From positions 31,005,001-31,069,000 of the forward strand of contig OX344765.1 of assembly GCA_947034895.1 (NCBI GenBank): 64,000 nt of DNA. Direction: 5' to 3'. Each line of letters opens with the position of its first letter. Within the stretch, counting starts at the first letter, position 1. This document shows positions 56,701 through 64,000 of the stretch, piece by piece. The notes beneath the pieces were generated by a model. The model saw nothing but the letters and a program-made list of their open reading frames with translations, did no database searches and was not told the DNA's origin. The translations under genes were made by a program, and so were the position numbers. The DNA comes from Rhytidiadelphus loreus. Its lineage: Eukaryota; Streptophyta; Bryopsida; Hypnales; Hylocomiaceae.

Positions 56701-57891
56701 GTTACTGTCGGGTTTCTCATTGTCGGGCACACGCACGAAGACATCGACGCGCACTTCAGTTATCTCTCGAAACTAATTAAAAGGAAAAACACCTACGTGC
56801 TTGCTGATCTCATGAAGGCGTTCATGGATTCACAGAAGACTGTTGCCTTCATTCCGGAGTTCGTGCAGGAAGTGGCGGACTTCAAATCATACCTCAAGGG
56901 CTTCCATCATGATGGGGTGAACAAGATCATCGGGCTAGGAGACAAACACCTCTTCAAATTCTATGTCGTCGAGGCTGGAGATGATCGTGGATGGCCAGTC
57001 ATGAGGTACAAAATAAGGACCACGGACTCATCATGGCTGCCTCCAGGGCCGCCCGTCAAAATGTGGACCGCGGACAAAGATGGGAGACCCAACATTCCAC
57101 AGGGGGACCCACAACCGGTGCCATTCAAGGCACTCTGGGGAAATGTGGACATTAATCCTAGAAGACGAAATGCAGAGAAAGAAGTCGCCAGGGCTACTGA
57201 ATGCAATGAAAAACAATCCTTCATCAAAAATGGAATCGCTAAGTACATTGAATTCTGGAAATCGGGAATGGCAAGAAACAAGCGATACGCAGAGGAGATG
57301 GCAGGTTGCGTTGCTTACTGGGAAAGAATTCTATCGGAGATTAACTCGCCATTGCCACAAACTCCAGCATTGCTTCAAGAGGGATTGTGGCCGCTCTCTG
57401 ACTGGACAAGGGATCATGGAACTGCTTTCACACAGGACGGGGCGGATCCAAATAATCCAGTTGACACCACGCCGGAGGACGAATTTGAGCCAACTCCATA
57501 CTGCGGTCCTGCCAAGGACAGACCAAGGTTGACGTTCAAACCATTCAGGGATGTCCTGCTAGGAGACTTTGTTCTTTGCCGACCATGTCAAAACAATTAT
57601 CTACCGGTTTGGCTGGGTAGGGTATCCGAGTGTGTGGACATGTCTCCAAGGCCAACGTATGGGAATTTCAAGATAGAGTGGTGGACTCCAATGAAAGCCA
57701 AGAGGGAGGGAAAAGCGCTTGTGGCGAGGGAATGCTGGACTCGGAGGTGGCACAAGGAACTCTGTCTGCCGCAGATGGTTCATGTCAACATTGTCCTGTA
57801 CTCACATAGAATGCCTCGCATGCAAAGAAAGGACCTCCCACATCTCATGTTATCCCGGAGGCCTCGGTTGTTGCTGCGATTGCAAATCTAG
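53781..57891 (+). pseudogene. DUF7869-type transposase-like protein with repeated beta-rich N-domain; three in-frame TAG
   Basis: Exon 1 53781-55715 is one frame broken only by TAG at 54330, 54483 and 55275; a 202-bp intron (GTAAGT to CAAG) holds two palindromes; exon 2 is 55918-57891, in phase. The N-terminus has two similar beta-rich repeats (KGVVVALTLEGLYYVGRAVV and MDVVLLQTVGPELVYVGVGT), perhaps Tudor/SH3-like. Exon 1 ends with NVCENAWYIIHGVSRSAY and SGSHGNAGARRP, typical of the N-terminal part of DUF7869 proteins. Exon 2 carries KCTECDF, LFLQLDNSAKDNKNRFLMAF and VGFLIVGHTHEDIDAHFSYL, the conserved core, in which D, N and the GHT-DxD residues are intact. The C-terminus has GDFVLCRP, PVWLGRV and FKIEWWTP, BAH/chromo-like in pattern. 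In another frame an acidic tail (EAAGATVDKDADDEGDD) follows, so a late frameshift or splice is possible. DUF7869 is RNase-H-like by reputation; the transposase role is inferred. Confidence 0.6.
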
Positions 57892-57954
57892 AGGCCGCAG
57901 GTGCAACTGTGGACAAAGATGCAGACGATGAGGGAGATGATTAACCCCACCACG

Positions 57955-58525
57955 CTTCTCTATCCTATCGGCTGCCAGCCGATACAACACTTTTGAATCA
58001 TGGTGGTCTTGCATCATCACTCCACTTCTCGGATACGGGACTCCGGTGCAGCTGTCGGCTGCCAGCCGATACGACTGACTGCTCTGCATACTAATCATTA
58101 TGTTCTATGAACAGGATAATCTTCTTTCGGGATGATTTCAAGGTTCTGCACATTGGTTTTTCTCATTTTCGGCACTATGTCGGCTGTAGCTTCAATTCTG
58201 AAATCTATTCGGTATAGACTTTGATATGTACAATATGTATCGGTTGCCCGCCGACACAATTTACTTCCGTCAACACAGCAATTATGTAGACGATATTTTT
58301 TGTCATTCGTCTTCAAAGTGCTTTTTTCATGTGGGAGTTGCATCGGATATGTATGTCTCGTTTTTCAATTAATAAATTTATATCAATCTCCTCTGGGGAC
58401 GAATTTCCTACTTACTTTCTTTAGTGCGCTCGAGGATTCATGAATTTTAGACCACGTATGATTACTGTTGTCTTTACTAATGGCTGCGATCGTTAACCAC
58501 CTTGTCTTATCGGCTAAATGCCGAT
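57955..58525. repeat. Palindrome cluster at the 3' end of element B
   Basis: TATCGGCTGCCAGCCGATA at about 57966, GTCGGCTGCCAGCCGATAC at about 58052, degenerate half-site at 58178, TATCGGTTGCCCGCCGACA at about 58236 and TATCGGCTAAATGCCGATA at about 58507. Spacing 85-270 bp. Confidence 0.65.
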
Positions 58526-59094
58526 ACATGTCTTGGTTCCGGGATGGAATCATCGGACATAGATTGGGATTCGTCGGGACTTTGGTTGCACGGTTATAGG
58601 CGTCTCTTCTGCTATCACATTCTCTTATTTGCAAAATTAATAATCCACTACTTTCTGTTTCTTTTCAAAGCGAATTGTTTGCCATTAAAACATTTTGTTA
58701 GTATTGCAATTCTCTTTATCATTGTGTGGGTGGCCAGACGACACTTTTACATCATTTGAATCATATTATTCTATTTTCAAGGTCATTATGGACTATGAAT
58801 TTGTCCATAATTCGTCAATTTGTCCATAAATAGTTAAATATAGGTTTATGGGATAATCTGAAGATTGAACTCCTACTAATCTTAACCATTAATATATCCC
58901 ACATGCGTTGCTTCACCTCCTACCATCCAATTTGTATAAAGATCTTATCTTCCTCAATTTTATAAACATCCTAATAAATGACTCTTGAGGTTTTGTGATG
59001 AACATTTTGGATTTTATTCAATATAATGTTGAATTTCCAAAATATTCAACATGAAAGTGCCAACCTTGTCCTTCACTTATGGTAGCATGTAGAA
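58526..59094. other. Spacer, no gene seen
   Basis: AT-rich flank between element B and the palindromic array; no coding frame supported. Confidence 0.45.
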
Positions 59095-59743
59095 AAAAAA
59101 TTGTGGTCTTTAAAACCCCCGCCGTTAACGGCGGGGATAATAAGGTCCATACAAGAAGCAAAGTTGGATCCTCTGAAAGCGTAGCCATTAACGGCGGGGG
59201 GTAGCAAGGTCCATAAAAAAACCAAAATTGCATCTCCAAAAACCCCGCCGTTAACGGCGGGGGGTAACAAGGTCCATAAAAAAAATTGCATCTCCAAACC
59301 CCCCGCCATTAACGGCGGGGGGTAACAAGGTCCATAAAAAAAACAAAATTGCATCTCCAAACCCCCCTCCGTTAACGGCGAGGGGTAACAAGGTCCATAA
59401 AAAAAACAAAATTGCATCTCCAAACCCCCCGCCGTTAACGGCGGGGGGTAACAAGGTTCATAAAAAAACAAAGTTACATCTCCCAAAACCCTACCGTTAA
59501 CGGCAAGGGATACATAGCAAGGGCCATAAAAAAATAAAAATAAAAATTTGCATCTCCATACCTCCCTGCCGTTAACGGTGGGGGGTAGCAAGGTTCATAA
59601 AGAAAACAAAGTTGCATCTTCAAAAAACCCGCCATTAACGGCAGGGGATTTGTAGCAAGGGCCATAAAAAATATTGCATCTCCATACCCCTCGCCGTTAA
59701 CGGCGGGGGGTAGAAAGGTTCATAAAAAAAACAAAGTTGGATC
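59095..59743. repeat. Tandem array with CCGCCGTTAACGGCGG palindrome, left part
   Basis: About ten units of 58-68 bp, each with a perfect or near-perfect palindrome CCCCGCCGTTAACGGCGGGG, then GGTAACAAGGTCCATAAAAA and TTGCATCTCC(A). The array is interrupted by the CACTA element at 59744 and resumes at 63382. A minus-strand open frame across it (about 59591-59073) translates to repeats of FYGPCYPPPLTAGG; this is a by-product of the repeat. Confidence 0.85.
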
Positions 59744-59964
59744 CACTAGTAGAAAATTGTGTCCAAATCAACAGAAAATCATCAAAAACTTGTTGATTTG
59801 AATACTGCATTGACCGTTTTTACATCTTTTTGTTGATTTGAGCCCAAGCTAACACAATGGTTAACAAATTTTTGTTGATTTGAGCACAAGTTAACAAAAT
59901 GGTTTAACAAATTTTTGTTCATGTGAATAGTGCAACAACCAAATCAACATGTTTTTGTTCAATG

Positions 59965-60560
59965 TTTTAGGGTTGTGTTGGGGTTGTTTTAGGGTTGTTT
60001 TAGGGTTGTTTTGAGGTTGTTTTGGGGGTTGTTTTGGGGTTGTTTTGGGGTTGTTTTGGGGTTGTTTTGGGGTTGTTTTGGGGTTGTTTTGGGGGTTGTT
60101 TTGGGGGTTGTTTGGGGGGTTATTTTGAGGTTGTTTTGGGGTTGTTTGGGAGTTGTTTGAGGGTTGTTTGGAGGTTGTTTGGGGGGTTGTTTGGGGGTTA
60201 TTTTGAGGTTGTTTTGGGGTTGTTTGGGAGTTGTTTGGGAGTTGTTTGGGGGGTTGTTTGGGGGGTTGTTTGGGGGTTGTTTGGGGGGTTGTTTGGGGGT
60301 TGTTTGGGGGTTGTTTGGGGGGTTGTTTGAGGGTTGTTTGGGATTTGTTTGGGGGTTGTTTTGGAGGTTGTTTGAGGGTTGTTTGGGGGGTTGTTTGAGG
60401 GTTGTTTGGGGGGTTGTTTTGAGGTTGATTTTGGAGCTGTTTTTGGATTGATTTGGGGAGGTTTGAAGAGGTGTGGGGAGGGGGGAGGATTTGGATTTTT
60501 TGAGGTTGTTTTTGGAGTTGTTTTTGGAGTTGTTTTTGGATTGTTTGTGGAATGTTTTTG
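59965..60560 (+). repeat. GGTTGTTTTGGGG minisatellite inside the CACTA element
   Basis: About 45 copies of an 11-14-bp unit TTGTTT(T)GGGG(G)G, grading from TTTTGGGG to TTTGGGGGG forms. The G-runs of four to six could fold as G-quadruplexes on the plus strand. The long open frame on the minus strand (QNNPKTTPKQP repeats) is a product of the repeat and not a gene. Confidence 0.85.
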
Positions 60561-60569
60561 AAATCTTTA

Positions 60570-62568
60570 AGAATTTTTCAAAAATTATGAATTTAGAGTT
60601 CAAATCGTATTTTATTTTCAATTATATTTTGAATTTGATTGAAGTTCTAATTAAATTCATAATGTAATTCAACTTTGGTTGTATCAAGGTTTTTAACATA
60701 TGAAAGGCCCGTAATTGCTTCTAAATATTAGTCTTCAAAGAAGGCTTAAATCTTCATTTATATTTATTTTTTCAATAGATTTAACTAAATGATCTAACTT
60801 ATATTTATTTTGACCTATTTTCCATCTTGAAATTGTAAAATAAAAAACTTCACCAATTGCAACATCAAAATGCTTGGATTTTAAAAAAATAATGTTTCAT
60901 TCATACCAAATGATTATATTTCATTTTTCCAAAATTTTATTTGAAAAATTTAGATACATATCAATTCTACAATTTGTAATTTTCCATCATATGCTAAAAA
61001 AATATGTTAAAGAATCTATATTAAAAATTGCAACAAAAAATATTTTATATTCATGCTTGGAGAAAATAATAAGTGGATATAAATAGAGATTGATTTACAA
61101 CATTCAATGAAAAGAATTCTAGTAATGAAACTAAAGATTTCCAAACCTAATGGTTGTAATGTATTAATGTACATGTTGTAGTCAAAAATTTGCATCCTAT
61201 TTTTGAAATTTAAAAAATATATATTTGAAATTGCATTCAATAAAGAAACTTAAAATTTACTATACAGTGCAATTTCTACTTTAAATTGGAAATTGAAATT
61301 CTTCATGAGTTTCACCTCCCTAATCTATATAGAACAATCCAAAAATTCTCACAAGATTAATATTTTAGAAACTAATTTGAAATTCCTATTTATTTGAAAA
61401 ATACATTCAAATCTACTTGGCTAACATGCATACATATCTAGAAAATCTATACATCATACAATAACTTTCTCATGATGTAATCAAAAGTTATAAAAATTGT
61501 GAGTCCTTCAAACTATCCCTTCACCACATGTTGTGTAAAATTTTAAAGGAAAAAAAAGGGAATTCAATTTCTAAATACATGAATAAAAACACTAGAAATA
61601 TTGTCAAAAAATTCTACTTTGTTCTTTAGAGGTTTAAATTTTAATTTTAATTTTTCTGACCCCTAAAGGACCATTGTCCCCTCGATGGACAAAATGGATT
61701 TCAGGCAAGTTTGTATGATCTTAATTTTTAGTTAAACTTTTTGAAACCTCCTCATAAGATAGAAAAACTTATTAGCTACGTGGTAATATAGATTTTATTT
61801 CAGTTGGTGCTTGGGAGCAAAAGTTATGGCATCTTAACTATAAATTTCACGTCACTAGGCAGAATAAGAAATGTATAGAAATTTGAAATTAATTTTTTAA
61901 TTTTTTCCTTCTTGAAAATCATATTTTTGTCTACATGTGAAGCTTTTATTCATTCCATTTGATTAGTACTATGAAAGTTTAAAACAATTTTGTGTCCAAA
62001 CGGGCAATTTGAACATCTTCTTCAAAAAATAACTTATTGGATGCAATTTTGGATGCAATTCTCACAATTTTTCAAAAAAAAATGTTTAACAACTTTAAGT
62101 TTCCTATTTAGAACAATCTCACCGTTGACATTATTGTATTTCAATTCCATTTTAGAGCTATTAACGCTTTAGTTTTTCTTTCAATCTTGAACTTGCTTCT
62201 ACTTAATAATTTAAAAAAAAATGAAAATCAAGAGTGTTTTTAAAAAAACAAAATTTAATTCTAAACTTTCAACACAATTCTTGAACACAAAATTTTTTAA
62301 ATGTTTAAATTCTAGATGAGCAATTTCCAAATTCTAATTTAGAGCTATTCAAATTGTATGTTCTACATTACAAAAAACTTGAATAGGAATTGTGTCCAAA
62401 CCACCTCCTAGTAAAATGTTTGCCAAATATTTAAAATATCTTTAATTGAATTGAAGTTTTTAACACTAAAATTTCATGTGGAAAATTTTTAAACCACCAA
62501 GTTTGACATTGTATAAGCAATAGAAATATTTTCTATTAACTACTTAACTCACAATTCAGTCTTTTTTC
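60570..62568. other. CACTA interior, AT-rich, no gene
   Basis: No coding frame with support. The stretch 61700-62100 is a diverged copy of sequence at 48480-48830. Confidence 0.5.
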
Positions 62569-62926
62569 AATTCAGCAGACTTTGGAGGCTGTTTTTGCAT
62601 AGTGAAGTCTTTTTTTTCAAAAAACTTCAAACTAGTAAAAGTTGGAAGATCAAGTAAACTTTCATCTACAAAAATCCGTTTGTGATTTTGAGTCTTCAAT
62701 AAAAAGTTATGGGCAAAATTCAGAGAGAGTGTTTGTAAATATCAAAAAATAATTTCATTCCAAACCCTCTCTGAATTTTGCTCATAACTTTTTACTGAAA
62801 ACTCAAAATCACATACGGATTTTTGGATATGAAAGTTTAATTGATCTTCCAAATTTTACTAGTTTGAAGTTTTTTGAAAAAAGGTACTATACTATGAGAA
62901 ATTAGCCTCCAAAGTCTGCTGAATTG
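62569..62926. repeat. Long inverted repeat (foldback), ~165-bp arms
   Basis: Left arm 62569-62733 and right arm 62762-62926 are inverted copies with roughly 85-90% identity by eye, separated by about 28 bp. Arm ends read CAATTCAGCAGACTTTGGAG and CTCCAAAGTCTGCTGAATTG. Transcription across it would give a long double-stranded hairpin, a possible source of small RNAs. It lies within the CACTA element. Confidence 0.82.
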
Positions 62927-63002
62927 AACCAAAAATGACCAAAATTTGAAAACCGAAATAAATAACTTTTTTTTCCCATTATGGTCATGTAATTTTCCAC
63001 AT

Positions 63003-63065
63003 GGTGCAATGGATAAGACCTTGCACCCCTAGCCAAGGGGTGCAAGGTTCAAACCCCATTGCACC
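63003..63065 (+). other. tRNA-like / SINE-head-like hairpin
   Basis: Ten-base outer stem GGTGCAATGG with CCATTGCACC; an inner 9-bp stem TTGCACCCC / GGGGTGCAA closing a 7-base loop TAGCCAA; and GGTTCAAACCCC near the box B position. The T-arm is malformed and the loop has A where U33 is expected, so it is not a good tRNA gene. It may be a tRNA-derived remnant or a head of a SINE. It is followed by a GC-rich GCCCGCGTGG repeat (63066-63110). Confidence 0.4.
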
Positions 63066-63381
63066 CCGCCCGCGTGGGGTGCCACCTAGGCGCTGCCCGC
63101 GTGGCGGTGCCATGTGGCGCTGGCATGGCAGTTTTAAATTTTTTTTTTTTCAAAATTGAAAAATTGAAAAAAAATTAACAAATTTTTGTTGAAAATTATG
63201 TACAAATCAACAAGTTTTAGTTGCAATTTTTGTCCAAATCAACAAGTTTTAGCTAGAATTTTGTCCAAATCAACAAAAACTTGTTGATTTTTGTCCAAAT
63301 CAACAGGTCCAAATCAACACAAACTATTTTGTCCGAATCAACACTTTTTTGTGAAGTTGGACGCTGAATTTTCTACTAGTG

Positions 63382-63640
63382 ATCCTCTAAAAGCACAGCC
63401 GTTAACGGCAAGGGGTAGGAAGGTCCATTGAAGAAGCAAAGTTGGATCTTCTAAAAGCGCAGCTGTTAATGATGGGGGGTAACAAGGTCCATCAAAAAAG
63501 TGAAGTTGGATCCTCTAAAAGCGCAGCCATTAACGGCGGAGGGTAGCAAAGAATACATGAACTACAATGTTTGACTAAATCCTAAAATTTATTGCCCTAA
63601 ATTACAACCCTAAAAATTGCACCCGTCAACGGCTGGAGGT
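63382..63640. repeat. Palindromic tandem array, right part
   Basis: Three to four further units of the array at 59095-59743 (GCAGCCGTTAACGGCAAGGG, GCGCAGCCATTAACGGCGGA), more diverged, continuing after the CACTA insertion; the last recognisable unit (CGTCAACGGCTGGAGGTAGC) is near 63640. Confidence 0.75.
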
Positions 63641-64000
63641 AGCAAGGCACCTTAAAATCTTTTAAATCTAAACATTTCAAGCTAAATTTCAAGATGCTAT
63701 TGTAGTTTTGAGGTCATAAATGACTCAATATGCATCTGTTTTTTATATGCTATATATCATTGGAATCGTGCTTCCAAAGTGTACGAAATGATATAAAGTT
63801 TCAAAATTTGTCTTTAACAAAAAATTACACATACATTCAAAGTTAATATCAATTGGGGTAATTATTTCCTTACTATCTTGTTTGAACTTCTAGCATATAG
63901 GTGCTATTATTATATTTTTGTTTAGTACAAACCCTAACCAGAAGATTTATAATATTACACTTTGCAATTTTCCATGAACTTACACCTGTCCTCATTATGG
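63641..64000. other. AT-rich end of window, no gene seen
   Basis: No supported coding frame or repeat. Confidence 0.45.

Larger units (their letters stand above)
53590..58525 (+). mobile_element. Element B: palindrome-bearing mobile element with DUF7869-like transposase gene
   Basis: Palindromes TATCGGCTGCCAGCCGATA and variants lie at about 53596, 53696, 54472, 55758, 55858 (intron), 57964, 58050, 58234 and 58506, so they mark the leader, an intron and the 3' flank, as in element A. One plus-strand gene fills the interior. No long terminal inverted repeats or target duplication were found, so the ends are approximate. Confidence 0.58.
59744..63381. mobile_element. Non-autonomous CACTA element, 3,638 bp, TSD ATC
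   Basis: Both ends carry the perfect 15-bp inverted repeat CACTAGTAGAAAATT (59744-59758 and 63367-63381). They are flanked by the direct 3-bp duplication ATC (59741-59743 and 63382-63384), as expected for CACTA/En-Spm elements. Removing the element and one ATC restores GTTGGATCCTCTAAAAGC, and a sequence of this form exists intact at 59162-59180, which confirms the empty site. Subterminal repeats of TTGTTGATTTG / CAAATCAACA occur on both sides, typical transposase-binding regions. No transposase (TNPD/TNPA) frame is present, so it needs a helper. Confidence 0.93.

Noticed and set aside
59073..59591. 172-codon minus-strand frame of FYGPCYPPPLTAGG repeats
   Set aside because: By-product of the palindromic tandem array with unit length near a multiple of three.
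59989..60621. 210-codon minus-strand frame rich in Asn/Pro/Lys/Thr/Gln
   Set aside because: It is the translation of the TTGTTTTGGGG minisatellite; all frames of such a repeat stay open.
63003..63065. A functional tRNA gene (loop would give a GCC anticodon)
   Set aside because: T-arm cannot form normally, the base before the anticodon is A and the anticodon stem is nine pairs; kept only as a tRNA-like hairpin.
1..64000. CRISPR arrays, bacterial operons, riboswitches, replication origins
   Set aside because: Introns, plant transposon families and lack of ribosome-binding sites show a eukaryotic nuclear window; the regular repeats have no CRISPR-like unique spacers.

Overview
This is nuclear DNA of a plant-type (streptophyte) genome; I cannot name the species. 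The evidence is GT-AG introns of about 70-400 bases, a CACTA element with CACTAG termini and a 3-bp target duplication, a Mutator-like transposase with a SWIM zinc finger, a hAT transposase with DUF659 and dimerisation domains, and long AT-rich gaps. There are no rRNA genes, no convincing tRNA genes, no bacterial-style operons and no CRISPR. Nearly every coding region looks transposon-borne or transposon-associated. LAYOUT: 1-5.3 kb is AT-rich with repeat debris. 5.3-14.0 kb (minus) holds an intact ten-exon gene for a ParB-like plus DNA-methyltransferase-like protein, and upstream of it a small acidic-protein gene whose large intron carries a tandem SINE-like dimer. 15.1-19.1 kb (plus) is a Mutator-like transposase. 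20.7-26.8 kb is 'element A', a decayed second ParB/methyltransferase-like gene with an FCP1-like phosphatase domain, studded with a palindrome of the form TATCGGCTGCCAGCCGATA. 28.4-31.7 kb is a hAT transposase. 32.6-37.7 kb is a coiled-coil gene apparently split by a CCGGA-rich insertion with its own gene. 39.5-40.8 kb is an unrecognised multi-exon gene. 42.8-44.4 kb is a protein-kinase pseudogene. 46.8-48.3 kb and 49.9-52.4 kb are two more members of the coiled-coil family, the second with a RING-H2 finger. 53.6-58.5 kb is 'element B', with the same palindrome and a DUF7869-like transposase. 59.1-63.6 kb is a palindromic tandem array interrupted by a 3.64-kb non-autonomous CACTA element. TWO WINDOW-WIDE PATTERNS stand out. 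First, from 27 to 53 kb every transcription unit with a visible 5' end, apart from the CCGGA-rich insertion, has upstream a GC-rich array of degenerate 14-15-bp units. These read ACCCGC(A/G)GTCGCCC in the direction of transcription, so array polarity predicts gene direction, and five of the genes also share a module containing GTGGCTGNATGCGTG. Second, many reading frames are continuous except for single internal stops: I count 16 TAG, 5 TGA and no TAA. This fits decay by deamination at methylated CHG/CG sites (CAG to TAG, CGA to TGA); UAG readthrough is the less likely alternative. WORKING MODEL (inference): ParB-methyltransferase-like proteins are recurrent cargo of several transposon types here, and the dispersed palindromes may be binding sites for an element-encoded DNA-binding protein, comparable in concept to VANC anti-silencing proteins of Mutator-type VANDAL elements.
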